64,000 nucleotides of DNA, from contig NZ_MIJY01000043.1 in the NCBI RefSeq assembly GCF_001730305.1, positions 1 to 64,000 of the forward strand, given 5' to 3'. The translations under genes were made by a program, and so were the position numbers. Shown one piece after another: positions 26,855-36,437 of this stretch. Within the stretch, counting starts at the first letter, position 1. The number at the start of each line of letters is the position of its first letter. This DNA comes from Enterococcus termitis. Lineage in GTDB: Bacteria; Bacillota; Bacilli; Lactobacillales; Enterococcaceae. The notes beneath the pieces are model-generated. The model searched no databases. It was not told where the DNA came from and was given only the letters and a program-made list of their open reading frames with translations.

Positions 26855-27451
26855 ATGAGAATTGATGCACGAACGATGGCCTGTCCACTTCCAGTAATTA
26901 AAACAAAACAAGCACTACAAACGCATACGAAGGTAACAACGGTTGTAGATAATAAAATTGCTGTTCAAAATTTACAAAAAATGGCAGCGAAGTTAAATCT
27001 TCATTGTAAACTAGTAGAAGAAGCTGATTCGACTTATTTGGTGACTATTCGACAATTTGACTCGGAAATAGCTACTAGTGAGGTTGAAAAAGTAGATTTA
27101 AAGCAACCAACTATAAGTAGTTATAGCGTGGTAATTGATACAGATACCATGGGGCAAGGAAATAAACCGCTAGGGCAAGCATTGTTAAAAGGTTTTGTTT
27201 ACGCCTTAACAGAACAGAGTGAGCTGCCAGAACATATTATTTTTTATAATGCTGGAGCCCATTTTGTGACGGCTGATTCGATGTTATTAACGGACTTAAA
27301 AGCATTAAAAACAGCGGGAGTATTGATTTATGTGTGCGGTGCGTGTGTTGATTTCTATGGCTTGCAAAATCAAATAGCAGTTGGTGAAATAACGAATATG
27401 TATCATATTGTTGAGTTACTTCGCTTAAGTAGCAAAGTAATTAAACCTTAA
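26855..27451 (+). CDS. yedF: YedF family selenium metabolism protein
   Basis: 198 residues, AAGGAGGAATTGCT before the ATG, 12 bases after selD. Residues 1-70 are a TusA-like domain with CPLPVIKTKQAL (Cys-10). Residues 85-198 are a DsrE-like domain with a Cys pair in YVCGACVDFYG. This two-domain form is a regular neighbour of selD in Sec-users and is thought to carry or reduce selenium. Confidence 0.82.
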   Translation: MRIDARTMACPLPVIKTKQALQTHTKVTTVVDNKIAVQNLQKMAAKLNLHCKLVEEADSTYLVTIRQFDSEIATSEVEKVDLKQPTISSYSVVIDTDTMGQGNKPLGQALLKGFVYALTEQSELPEHIIFYNAGAHFVTADSMLLTDLKALKTAGVLIYVCGACVDFYGLQNQIAVGEITNMYHIVELLRLSSKVIKP

Positions 27452-27468
27452 AAATAGGAGCGATAGCA

Positions 27469-27735
27469 ATGAAACAATTTTACTTATTTGTTTTTACTTC
27501 CACACATGCTGCTATGGAAAGCGAGCGTTTATTGCAAGCTGCGCAGATTCAAGCAAGATTAATTCCAACACCAGAAAAAATAATAGCGGATTGCGGTTTG
27601 TCATTGCAGTTCCATATTCAAGCTCTTGAGACAGTATCGCAGTTGCTAAACCAACAACAAATAACGACACAAGGTCTGTACCAAGGAAAACAAACAGGTT
27701 TGCATACAACCTTTGAAAAAGTACTAGTAGATTGA
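27469..27735 (+). CDS. DUF3343 protein, putative Se/S carrier
   Basis: 88 residues, TAGGAGCGATAGCA before the ATG. The N-terminal FVFTSTHAAMESERLL is the DUF3343 hallmark and the middle has ADCGLSLQF with one Cys. The family occurs next to selD and desulfurase genes, where it is proposed to deliver reduced selenium. It overlaps or abuts selB. Confidence 0.72.
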   Translation: MKQFYLFVFTSTHAAMESERLLQAAQIQARLIPTPEKIIADCGLSLQFHIQALETVSQLLNQQQITTQGLYQGKQTGLHTTFEKVLVD

Positions 27736-27745
27736 GGTGGAGCAA

Positions 27746-29629
27746 ATGTCAACAATTGTAGTAGGGACAGCAGGTCATATTGATCATGGTAAAACAACGT
27801 TGATAAAGGCGCTGACCGGGATTGAAACAGATACTACTAAAGAAGAAAAAGATCGCGGCATGTCGATCAATTTAGGGTTTGCTTACTTAGATTTACCGAA
27901 TGGTGAACAAGTGGGGATTGTAGATGTTCCGGGCCATGAGAAATTTATTAAAAATATGGTTGCAGGTCTTCCGGGAATTGATATAGCATTGCTGATTATT
28001 GATGCGGGTGAAGGTATTATGCCGCAAACAAAAGAACATATTGACATCTTAACATTGCTTGGAATTCAGCATTTCATTATTGTTTTGACAAAAGTTGGAA
28101 CAATTGACGAGGAATTACGAGAACTTGTCATGGAAGATATACATTCTTATATCCAAGGGACGATTTTGGAACATGCAACTATAATTGAAACCGACGCAGT
28201 AGAGCAAATTGGTTTAGAAGTGTTGAAAAAAACGATTACAAAAATCAGTAGTGCAATTGAAAACAAACGCAATGTCAATGCAAGTCCGCGTTTGAATATT
28301 GATCGTGTATTTTCAGTAAAAGGCTTTGGAACAGTTGTAACAGGAACGTTGATAGAAGGTGTTTGTTGTGTAGGTGATGAATTAATAATCTATCCCTCTG
28401 AGCGAAGAACACGGATTCGGGGTATTCAAATACATGAAAAGGCAGTGAAACAAGCGGTTGCTGGTCAGCGAACAGCTTTGAATATTGCCAATTTGTCTAC
28501 TCATGAAGTAGCTAGAGGGGAAGTTATAGCAGAAGCAAAACAACTTGCTGTTACATGGATGCTAGATGTGAAGCTGACGTGTTTACCAAGTTTTTCTAAA
28601 GGCTTGCAATTATGGGAACGAGTTCGTGTGTTGATTGGAACAAAAGAAGTGATGGCACGTGTTGTACCGATTGGAATAGAAAAACTGGAAGCAGGAGATG
28701 CTGGCTTTTTGCAATTACGATTAGAAGAACAAGTTGCGGTCAAAGCAGGTGATAAATTTATTTTACGTTCTTATTCCCCAATGAGAACGATTGGTGGAGG
28801 TGTTGTTTTAGATGCTAATCCAAGCAAACATCGACGCTTCCATACAGAAATTATAGAGAGTTTACAAGTGAAAGAAAAAGGGAGTTTAGAAGATGTATTA
28901 GCAGACTTTCTGAAAAATAAAAATGAAATTTTCACCCCTGTTTCACAAATGATTACCTATACGAGTGAGTCACAAGCAAATATTGAAAAAATTTTAGCGG
29001 AGTGGGAAAATACTGGACGCATGTTTCATTATCAAAAAGGTTGGATTTATTACGAAAAATATCAAATAGTGAGAGATAAGATTTTAGACCAACTTAATGC
29101 TTATCATAAGAAATATCGTTTGCGAGTGGGAATGCCTAAAGAAGAAATATATACACTTTGGCAACAAGAGATGAGTTTAAAAGAATTACAATTTTTATTA
29201 ACAAAATTTGTAAAAGAAAAAAAACTTAAAGAATGCAACCAACTTTATGCGAATATGACTTTTAACGTAAAGTTAAATAGTTATCAAGAAAAAGAAAAAG
29301 CGCGCATCTTAATGAGTCTCGAAAAAAGTCGCTTCACACCAATCAAAGTAGAAGAATTACTTGCAAATAATCCAACTGCAACAGAGGTCTTGGAGAGCAT
29401 GGCAGATAAAGAAGTAGTTTATCTGACGCATGAATATGTTCTTTTGCAAAGCATGTACCAGCAAGCAATCGAGCAGGTACAAGTATATATTCATAAAAAC
29501 GGGGCAATGACACTAGCTGATTTTAGAGATTTAACAAGGTCATCACGTAAATCGTCGATGCTGATTTTGGAAGCATTAGATAAAGCGAATATCACAAGAC
29601 GTGTTGAAAATAAACGCAAACTGGTTTAA
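27746..29629 (+). CDS. selB: SelB, Sec-tRNA-specific elongation factor
   Basis: I take the ATG at 27746 (MSTIVVGTAGHIDHGKTTL) behind TTGAGGTGGAGCAA; 27737 is an alternative. The ~627-residue chain has the EF-Tu-like G domain (GHIDHGKT, DVPGHEKF), the barrel domains (RGIQIHEKAV, VVLDANPSKHRR) and four winged helices ending in RKSSMLILEALDKANITRRVENKR that bind SECIS. The usual TKxD guanine motif reads TKVG here. It delivers Sec-tRNA to in-frame UGA. Confidence 0.92.
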   Translation: MSTIVVGTAGHIDHGKTTLIKALTGIETDTTKEEKDRGMSINLGFAYLDLPNGEQVGIVDVPGHEKFIKNMVAGLPGIDIALLIIDAGEGIMPQTKEHIDILTLLGIQHFIIVLTKVGTIDEELRELVMEDIHSYIQGTILEHATIIETDAVEQIGLEVLKKTITKISSAIENKRNVNASPRLNIDRVFSVKGFGTVVTGTLIEGVCCVGDELIIYPSERRTRIRGIQIHEKAVKQAVAGQRTALNIANLSTHEVARGEVIAEAKQLAVTWMLDVKLTCLPSFSKGLQLWERVRVLIGTKEVMARVVPIGIEKLEAGDAGFLQLRLEEQVAVKAGDKFILRSYSPMRTIGGGVVLDANPSKHRRFHTEIIESLQVKEKGSLEDVLADFLKNKNEIFTPVSQMITYTSESQANIEKILAEWENTGRMFHYQKGWIYYEKYQIVRDKILDQLNAYHKKYRLRVGMPKEEIYTLWQQEMSLKELQFLLTKFVKEKKLKECNQLYANMTFNVKLNSYQEKEKARILMSLEKSRFTPIKVEELLANNPTATEVLESMADKEVVYLTHEYVLLQSMYQQAIEQVQVYIHKNGAMTLADFRDLTRSSRKSSMLILEALDKANITRRVENKRKLV

Positions 29630-29644
29630 GAAAAGAGGTTTTGT

Positions 29645-30781
29645 ATGTATTATTTTGACCATGCTGCTACAACCAATAAGAAACCAGATAGTGTTGCCCA
29701 AGCAGTTTATGCAATGCTTGCTTCAGCTGAATATGGGAATCCTAACCGTGGGGCAAATTGCTATTCTTTAAACAGCTACAAAAAAATTGAAGAAACTCGA
29801 AAAAAATTAAAAAGATTATTTGTGGCGGATGATGATTACGAAGTGATTTTTCAACAAAATGCCACAATGGCACTTAATACGATTATCAAGGGATTACTAA
29901 CAGAAAAAGATCATGTCATCACGACTGTCACAGAGCATAATTCCGTTTTACGACCACTCTATCAATTAGGATTAGCGATTTCATTTTTACCGCTTACTAC
30001 AAGCTATGAAGTAGATCTAACCATGCTAGAAAAGTTAAAACAAATAAATACAAAAGCAGTGATTGTTTCACATGTGTCTAATGTTACGGGATCGGCACTT
30101 AATTTAGAAAAAATCAGTCATTTTTGTCGAACAAATAAGTTATTGTTACTCGTTGATGTTGCCCAATCAGCAGGCGTCTTACCGATTAATTGTACCAAAT
30201 ATGCATTAGATGCAATTTGTTTTACTGGACACAAGTCTCTGTTTGGTCCCCAAGGAATTGGCGGGATTTGTTTAAAAAAAACATTAGTTGTGGAACCGTT
30301 GTTTTCAGGTGGAAGCGGAATACTATCAATGGCTAAATACATGCCAATCGATTATCCAGAACATTTAGAAGCAGGAACATTGAATACCCCAGGAATTATG
30401 GGATTATCAGCGGGAATTGATTATTTATGCCAACAAGGTGAAGCGGCACTTGAAAAGGAACAACGAACATTGGCTAATCTTTTTTATAATGGGATTAAAG
30501 ATTTAGCTCAGTTAACTTGTTACGCAAATCCAGTACTAGCAAAGCAGAATAATATCATATCATTCACGTTAAAAGGAATCGACTCCGCAACAATTGCAAC
30601 ATATTTAGAAGAACAGGAAAATATTATTGTTCGTTCCGGAATGCACTGTGCGCCGCTTATTCACCAGGAGCTTGGCACGAAAGCAACTGGAGTTGTACGT
30701 TTTTCGTTTTCAAGTATGAATACTGAATTAGAAGTAAGGCACGCTATTGAGGCTGTAAAAAAACTAGTGAAAATTATGTGA
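29645..30781 (+). CDS. Class V aminotransferase, cysteine desulfurase/selenocysteine lyase type
   Basis: 378 residues, AAGAGGTTTTGT before the ATG. The PLP lysine is in CFTGHKSLFGPQG, the PLP-binding His/Asn region in TVTEHNSVLRPL, and the active Cys in VRSGMHCAPL. This shape is typical of the desulfurases tied to selD/selA, which release selenium from selenocysteine or provide a persulfide/perselenide. Specificity is not visible. Confidence 0.82.
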   Translation: MYYFDHAATTNKKPDSVAQAVYAMLASAEYGNPNRGANCYSLNSYKKIEETRKKLKRLFVADDDYEVIFQQNATMALNTIIKGLLTEKDHVITTVTEHNSVLRPLYQLGLAISFLPLTTSYEVDLTMLEKLKQINTKAVIVSHVSNVTGSALNLEKISHFCRTNKLLLLVDVAQSAGVLPINCTKYALDAICFTGHKSLFGPQGIGGICLKKTLVVEPLFSGGSGILSMAKYMPIDYPEHLEAGTLNTPGIMGLSAGIDYLCQQGEAALEKEQRTLANLFYNGIKDLAQLTCYANPVLAKQNNIISFTLKGIDSATIATYLEEQENIIVRSGMHCAPLIHQELGTKATGVVRFSFSSMNTELEVRHAIEAVKKLVKIM

Positions 30782-30796
30782 AAGGAGGTAAATTCG

Positions 30797-32170
30797 GTGC
30801 AATCATTACTAGCTAATATCCCTGCTGTAGATCAGATTTTAAAGACAAAACCGATTGATAAATTACTAGCTATTCATTCTTCTGCATTAGTAAAAAAAAT
30901 TGTTCAGACAGAAACTAGTGTATTACGTCAAGCCATTCTTGCTGGAACTTGTCAATCCATTTCGCAGGAAGCGCTAATTACCACAATTTGCGAAAAAATC
31001 CAGAAGCAGAGTGCTTGCTCGTTTAAAACTGTTATTAACGCAACAGGAACTGTTTTACATACCAATCTGGGCCGTGCTAATCTAAGTCGGTACATTGCTA
31101 ATGAAGTTTTTAACATTGCTCAACATGCCTCAACATTAGAATATAATCTTGAAACAGGTCAACGAGGCTCACGCTATGAACATGTTGAAGATTTATTATG
31201 TCAACTTACTAACGCAGAAGCAGCGTTAGTTGTTAATAATAATGCTGCAGCTGTGCTTTTAGCGCTTTCGACAATCGGACAAGGCAAAGAGTTTGTGATT
31301 TCGCGAGGAGAGTTAGTGGAAATTGGAGGGTCATTTCGAATTCCAGATATTATTGAACTTAGTGGTGGTAGGCTTAAAGAAGTAGGAACGACCAATAAGA
31401 CCCATGCTGCTGATTATGAAAAAGGAATCAGTGAACAGACTAGGGCAATTTTAAAGGTGCATACGAGTAATTATAAAGTTGTTGGCTTTACTGAAACGGT
31501 GGATTATAAAACACTAGCAAAGATTGCTCGAAAATATGATTTACCACTTGTAAATGATTTAGGTAGTGGCTTGCTACTTAACATGGAGAAATATGGATTT
31601 CCACCTGAACCAACTGTTCAAGAAATAGTACAGTATTGTGATGTTGTAACGTTTAGTGGCGATAAATTGTTAGGTGGTCCACAAGCGGGTATCATTGTAG
31701 GTAAAAAAGAAGCAATTCAAGCAATGAAAAACCATCCGTTAACTAGGGCGCTGCGAGTCGATAAAATGACAATAATGGCATTAACAGGTACATTAAAGTG
31801 TTATTTAGACGAAGGAACTGTTTTAGAAAGAATTCCGACCTTACAAAAGCTTACTTGCTCAAAAGAAACTCTCCACCAAAAAGCAGAATGTTTATTGCAA
31901 GAGCTAGCAACATTATCATTACCAATGGAATTTACGAAAACAGAAGAATCAGCAAAAGTTGGCGGTGGAGCATATCCAGAAGTGGAACTTCCGAGTGTTC
32001 AAATCTGTGTGAAAAGTAAAGTGCTATCAGCCAGTGAACTTGAGCAACGGTTAAGAGTAGCGACAACTCCGATTATTGTAAGGGTTAAGAACGATGCAAT
32101 TTATCTAGATTTGCGTACAATTGAAGATGAAGAATTAGCTCTGATTACAGAACAGTTTAGAGAATTATAA
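30797..32170 (+). CDS. selA: SelA, L-seryl-tRNA(Sec) selenium transferase
   Basis: 457 residues, GAAAGGAGGTAAATTCG before a GTG start. The PLP lysine is in TFSGDKLLGGPQAG, and NATGTVLHTNLGRANLS and EYNLETGQRGSRYEHVE are conserved SelA blocks. It turns Ser-tRNA(Sec) into Sec-tRNA(Sec) with selenophosphate. It is the last gene of the run; no good terminator directly follows. Confidence 0.93.
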   Translation: MQSLLANIPAVDQILKTKPIDKLLAIHSSALVKKIVQTETSVLRQAILAGTCQSISQEALITTICEKIQKQSACSFKTVINATGTVLHTNLGRANLSRYIANEVFNIAQHASTLEYNLETGQRGSRYEHVEDLLCQLTNAEAALVVNNNAAAVLLALSTIGQGKEFVISRGELVEIGGSFRIPDIIELSGGRLKEVGTTNKTHAADYEKGISEQTRAILKVHTSNYKVVGFTETVDYKTLAKIARKYDLPLVNDLGSGLLLNMEKYGFPPEPTVQEIVQYCDVVTFSGDKLLGGPQAGIIVGKKEAIQAMKNHPLTRALRVDKMTIMALTGTLKCYLDEGTVLERIPTLQKLTCSKETLHQKAECLLQELATLSLPMEFTKTEESAKVGGGAYPEVELPSVQICVKSKVLSASELEQRLRVATTPIIVRVKNDAIYLDLRTIEDEELALITEQFREL

Positions 32171-32337
32171 AAATGCTAAAAATCAGTTGTTATTTATAAA
32201 TTGCAAATGCTTTTATAGGCTATAAATAGGATTGGATACTCCTATAGTTATTAACCTGTTAAACGGATGGCGAAAGATAAGTGGGCATTGGAACATCTGT
32301 GCGGAAATTAGTGGTAGGAAATCGAATGATTAAAGGA

Positions 32338-32516
32338 GAGCCAGTCATGCCAAATGTTGTCACACCGATTATACCAGGAGTAGATCCAGTAACTCCAAGT
32401 AACCATCAACTACACTAGGAGAAAATAATTCGCTGCTTCTTCAAGGATTTGGAGTATTGATGGTACTCAGTGGTGTAGCTTTCTTCTTGTTGAAGAGAAG
32501 GAAAATACATTTGTAA
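32338..32516 (+). pseudogene. Relic 3' end of an LPxTG-like surface protein gene
   Basis: It reads MPNVVTPIIPGVDPVTP, then a frame break, then NNSLLLQGFGVLMVLSGVAFFLLKRRK. This is the Pro-rich stalk, membrane anchor and basic tail of the 40481-43063 surface protein, with ~150 bases between them deleted. The gene body is missing. Confidence 0.75.
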
Positions 32517-32540
32517 TAAGCGAAAACGAACTCATAAATG

Positions 32541-32588
32541 AAACCATACTTCCTACTTAATTTTTTAAAGTAGGAGGTATGGTTATTT
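32541..32588 (+). terminator. Terminator of the relic surface protein
   Basis: CCATACTTCCTACTT pairs with AAGTAGGAGGTATGG, followed by TTATTTTA. It is a diverged twin of the terminator at 43088. Confidence 0.7.
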
Positions 32589-32644
32589 TAAGTAACTAAG
32601 GCGTTTTTTGCTATAAGACATCAATTAGGTGCATGCCGATTAAG

Positions 32645-32770
32645 GGATAGTTCATAACGCATTAAAACCAGCATGAAATGCAATCTAAATAAGAATTAAT
32701 AAGATACAATATTAAATGTTAACTACTTAAAAAGCCTTGAACTTGCAGAATCGAACAGAAAAATTGACAG
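32645..32770 (+). repeat. Degenerate non-coding repeat, copy 2
   Basis: GCATTAAAACCAGCATGAAA, then TGTTAACTACTTAAAAAGC and AAAAATTGACAG align with the other copies. Confidence 0.45.
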
Positions 32771-33190
32771 CCTTGATTTAGGAGCTAGTCATTTTAATAA
32801 TCGTTGGACGCTCAAAAGAGCTACTTTAAAGTGGAACGTGTAGGTGTGGACTAGGGAATCTATATTTGTAAATCTGTATCCGAATCGTTGATAAGCGCGT
32901 AAAAACCTCTAAAATCACTTTTGAGCACTTTTATTTTTTGGGGGAAACTATCATGATTTTGTGTTTTTTACTCTTTCATGAAAATTATTAGATTGTGAAT
33001 AAAGTACATGTAAAGCGAGTGATTTTGAAAAATTTGTCGAATTACTCCTTCTAATTAATCTTAATATTGTACCGCCAGAACAATAAATGGCGTATCTCGA
33101 TGTATTGGTTACATTGTTAGTCTAATTTCTTTGTGATATTATGAGCTTAATAACAATAAATGGCATATTTTTTAGATGAAGGAGGATAAT

Positions 33191-33616
33191 ATGAAAAGAA
33201 AAAAAGTAAAGCTAATACTAATTTTAGGGTTACTCTTATCCGTAAGTGGTGTCTTTTCGAGTATTCCTGCAAGCGCTTCAAATGATGATTGGGGATTTGG
33301 ATTTACAATTCAAGCGAATCAAGCTAATTCTAGGTCTAGTGCGAGATATAGAGAAACAACTAAGACCAATAATCAATGGAAAGTAAATATGCAGAAGTCT
33401 GGTGAAGGTGGAGGAACAATTACTAGATATTGGTTAGAAGTTCCTAATGGTACTAATGTGTCAACAAGCAAAAACGTAAAACAAGGAGGAGGGGCATATT
33501 ATACAAATGCATATAGTGATGCCTCTAAAAAGAATGTACATTTAACTGCTGAAAATAATAATTATAATAGAGCAACGTATAGAGTTAGTGGCTATTGGGA
33601 TGAAGAAACTAATTAA
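33191..33616 (+). CDS. Secreted DUF2712 family protein
   Basis: I take the ATG at 33191 behind GAAGGAGGATAAT. The 141-residue product has a signal peptide (KLILILGLLLSVSGVFSSIPASAS) and a ~110-residue mature part. The pattern YRETTKTNNQWKVNMQKSGEG, then TRYWLEVPNG, then VHLTAENNN and SGYWDEET is that of DUF2712. The gene heads a five-gene ABC-transporter operon and could be a bacteriocin-like or signalling protein. Function is not known. Confidence 0.7.
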   Translation: MKRKKVKLILILGLLLSVSGVFSSIPASASNDDWGFGFTIQANQANSRSSARYRETTKTNNQWKVNMQKSGEGGGTITRYWLEVPNGTNVSTSKNVKQGGGAYYTNAYSDASKKNVHLTAENNNYNRATYRVSGYWDEETN

Positions 33617-33673
33617 ATAATGGATAAAAATGGTCATTTATTGTTATTTCGTAGTAAGAAAGGGGGGAGTCAG

Positions 33674-34438
33674 ATGACATACTATGTGTCACGGCTGAGA
33701 AGCGACAAACTTTTTTTAATTTCAGTATTGCTATTAGTTGTTTTTATCAATATAGATTTATACGTTTTAATCGTTCAGAAAAGTAATTATTCGGCAATGC
33801 TAAGCACGTTTTTAACAGGGAATTCATTAGGTCATTACGCACAAATGTTAGTATTATGGATCGCTCCAGTATATGTTTTGTTAGGTCCTGCTAGTTGGTA
33901 CAGTAATGATTGCAAATGCGGAAATGATAAAGTATTGATAACTAGATATGGAAAGAAAAAATATTTACAATCCAATTTATTGATGACATTTATTAGCTCA
34001 GCTGTAACAATGGTTTTATTGTTAACAAGTAACTTAGTAAGTTCTATGATTTTATTTTCTCAAAATAAATTGACTCCTTTTGGGAGCAATCCAGCAGAAT
34101 TTATGGAGTATGGTATTGATGATTTAACCTTACAACTTAATCATCAAGTAGTAACTAATATCGTTTACATAGTAGTTTTCTCTTTTATTTATGGACTGCT
34201 TAATGTATTGTTCCTATCAATGAGCTTTATTTTTATAAAAAAGAGCATTACTTTTTTTGGAGCAATGGCTGTATGGTTTTTGTGTACTACCGGAGACTAT
34301 GCGATAACTTTTGCTATTCAGCCTTTTACAGAATATTCAATGGGATTTCAAGTCTATATTGTAGGAGTTTTTTTTACCATTGTTAGCTGTATTTGTGGTT
34401 GCTTGTATTTGTATAAGGTAAAGTCAGATGAATTATAA
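33674..34438 (+). CDS. ABC exporter membrane subunit 1
   Basis: I take the ATG at 33674 behind AAAGGGGGGAGTCAG. It encodes 254 residues with six membrane segments. The first hydrophobic stretch is FLISVLLLVVFINIDLYVLIV and the gene overlaps the next by 11 bases. No family is certain; it resembles the permeases that accompany DUF2712 and lactococcin-972-type proteins. Confidence 0.6.
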   Translation: MTYYVSRLRSDKLFLISVLLLVVFINIDLYVLIVQKSNYSAMLSTFLTGNSLGHYAQMLVLWIAPVYVLLGPASWYSNDCKCGNDKVLITRYGKKKYLQSNLLMTFISSAVTMVLLLTSNLVSSMILFSQNKLTPFGSNPAEFMEYGIDDLTLQLNHQVVTNIVYIVVFSFIYGLLNVLFLSMSFIFIKKSITFFGAMAVWFLCTTGDYAITFAIQPFTEYSMGFQVYIVGVFFTIVSCICGCLYLYKVKSDEL

Positions 34439-35135
34439 ATTAGTGAAGAAAAGTCTGATTTGCGGACTAATATTAGCGCTGTTGATTGTACTGTATTATC
34501 TGCAGCATGGAAAAGATTTAAATTATCCGTACAATGAATTTACTGATATGTTAGGACATGCAAGCTATACCTTCTATGATAATTTGCTCTTTCAATATTT
34601 TTTTATTCCTGTATATATAGTTTTTCTACTTGTTCAAAAGGAAGCAAATCCCCAATATGTTATTCGTAGAAAATCAAAAGAAATAAAAGTGTTGTTAGAC
34701 TATGTAGACTTAGGGTATAACACTATTTTATTTACATTGATTTTAAGCATTCCCTTTTTATTAATTCCTTGTATGTATTATTTTTCTAATCAATTAGAGG
34801 AATTTATCCAGTTAGGAATGATTCAGCTATTTTTATATAGTTTAATCTTTTATATAGTGGGGTTATTATTTCATTGGTTAGACAGCTATTTACATAAAAG
34901 TTGGATTTCAGGATCAATTATAATCGGGATTTTTTATATGTATTCTTTTTTTAATGAGAAGAGATTTATAATCTATGTGTTTGAGTATAACAATCTCATT
35001 CCGTATCACTATACAACGAATGAGATATTAACAAGTGTTTCCCCGAAATCCCTAGTTGTATTATATGTCGGTTTGATTAGTGTCATAGGTATTTCTAGAT
35101 TATTGATGTGTGAAAAAGAGGAGTATTTTAAATGA
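34428..35135 (+). CDS. ABC exporter membrane subunit 2
   Basis: 235 residues with about six membrane segments. It overlaps the previous gene by 11 bases and the next by 4 (ATGA), showing tight coupling. The C-terminus has a soluble tail (MCEKEEYFK). Paralogous in layout to the two other permeases. Confidence 0.6.
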   Translation: MNYKLVKKSLICGLILALLIVLYYLQHGKDLNYPYNEFTDMLGHASYTFYDNLLFQYFFIPVYIVFLLVQKEANPQYVIRRKSKEIKVLLDYVDLGYNTILFTLILSIPFLLIPCMYYFSNQLEEFIQLGMIQLFLYSLIFYIVGLLFHWLDSYLHKSWISGSIIIGIFYMYSFFNEKRFIIYVFEYNNLIPYHYTTNEILTSVSPKSLVVLYVGLISVIGISRLLMCEKEEYFK

Positions 35136-35797
35136 AAAAAATCCTTTTGCTTATTATTGGAATAGTGCTTAACTTTTATTGGATTTTTCAACTAGCAATG
35201 AAAAATCCAGCTCGAGGAGCGGACTTTTATTACAGTTTAGGGATTTATCCGGAAGAGAACCGTGAGTTATTGCTGTACTGGTGTATTCCACTAATGTTAA
35301 TGTTTGCTTATCAAGGGAACTATTTTAGTTTTCATACTAAAGGATTTCACCAAAATAAGCTGGTTCGATATTCTTCTAAGCGTGGGTATGTCTTTCTTTT
35401 GCTAGTGAAGCATTGCCTATTTGTGACAGGCAGCTTCATTATTTTTAATGCCATATCACTTTATTTTACTGGTATTTTAGGAGTAATGAAATATCAAATC
35501 GAGGGAGTGCTATTGTCGTACCTTACGTTACTAACACTAGCAATCATCCACTTTTATTTGAGCATGATATTACCATATATATTCTCTTACTTGATGATAA
35601 TAGGGATGCTTATTTTGTCATTAGCTGCTACGGAACATGTGACTGGAGAGCTACGGAGATATTTAGTTTTTAATTCATTAATGAGTGTAAGGATAACAGC
35701 AGAAGAATGGAGCTATAGCTTAGGTATTCAATCTGCTATTTTATGCGTATGTTTAGTATTGATTTTTATTAAATCAAAAAATTTAGATTTTTTATAG
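35132..35797 (+). CDS. ABC exporter membrane subunit 3
   Basis: 221 residues, six membrane segments, starting at ATGA over the preceding stop. A mid-protein basic stretch (HTKGFHQNKLVRYSSKRGY) probably faces the cytoplasm and the ATPase. Three different permeases with one ATPase is unusual for an ABC-2 exporter. Confidence 0.6.
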   Translation: MKKILLLIIGIVLNFYWIFQLAMKNPARGADFYYSLGIYPEENRELLLYWCIPLMLMFAYQGNYFSFHTKGFHQNKLVRYSSKRGYVFLLLVKHCLFVTGSFIIFNAISLYFTGILGVMKYQIEGVLLSYLTLLTLAIIHFYLSMILPYIFSYLMIIGMLILSLAATEHVTGELRRYLVFNSLMSVRITAEEWSYSLGIQSAILCVCLVLIFIKSKNLDFL

Positions 35798-35807
35798 GGA
35801 GGATTGT

Positions 35808-36437
35808 ATGATTGAATTAGTCAATGTATCGAAAGAGTTGCAAAAAAAGTGGGTATTGAAAGATATTTCAATAACATTTGAACCAGGTAAGATATATGGT
35901 ATAAAGGGGAAAAATGGAGCAGGAAAAACGATGCTTCTACGAGCAATTAGCGGATTGATAAACCTTAGTTCAGGAGAGATTATTATCTCAGGAGAAAAAT
36001 TGCATGAAGATATAGATTTTCCTCGGAGTGTGGGAATTCTTATTGAAAATAATAATCTACTCCCAGAATATACAGGGATTAAAAATCTACAGATGTTGTC
36101 AAAAATAAAAAAGGTAGCGACCGAGGAAAAAATTATTCAAACTCTCGAATCAGTGGGATTAGACCCATATGATAAACGAACAGTGAAAAAATATTCTTTA
36201 GGAATGAAACAACGTCTTTCCATTGCGCAAGCTATTTTTGAAGAACCCGATATTATCCTGTTAGATGAACCCACTAACGCTATTGATACAGAAGGTGTTT
36301 TAGATATACGAAAACTATTAATAAATGAAAAACAAAGAGGAGCAACTATTGTGATAGCTAGTCACTCGGTAGAAGATTTATCTGAACTTTCTGATGAAAT
36401 TTTACAAATGGAGAGTGGGCGAATCAAAGATGACTAA
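35808..36437 (+). CDS. ABC transporter ATP-binding protein
   Basis: 209 residues, GGGAGGATTGT before the ATG. It has Walker A GKNGAGKTMLLR, a Q-loop region, signature YSLGMKQRLSIA, Walker B DIILLDEPTNAID and H-loop IASHS. It energises the three membrane proteins upstream. Confidence 0.88.
   Translation: MIELVNVSKELQKKWVLKDISITFEPGKIYGIKGKNGAGKTMLLRAISGLINLSSGEIIISGEKLHEDIDFPRSVGILIENNNLLPEYTGIKNLQMLSKIKKVATEEKIIQTLESVGLDPYDKRTVKKYSLGMKQRLSIAQAIFEEPDIILLDEPTNAIDTEGVLDIRKLLINEKQRGATIVIASHSVEDLSELSDEILQMESGRIKDD

Larger units (their letters stand above)
32171..33190. other. Gene-free stretch after selA with relics
   Basis: It contains a relic surface-protein 3' end with terminator (32338-32588), a non-coding repeat copy (32645-32770) and ~400 bases with no frame I can support. 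The last 100 bases should hold the promoter of the DUF2712 operon. Confidence 0.5.
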
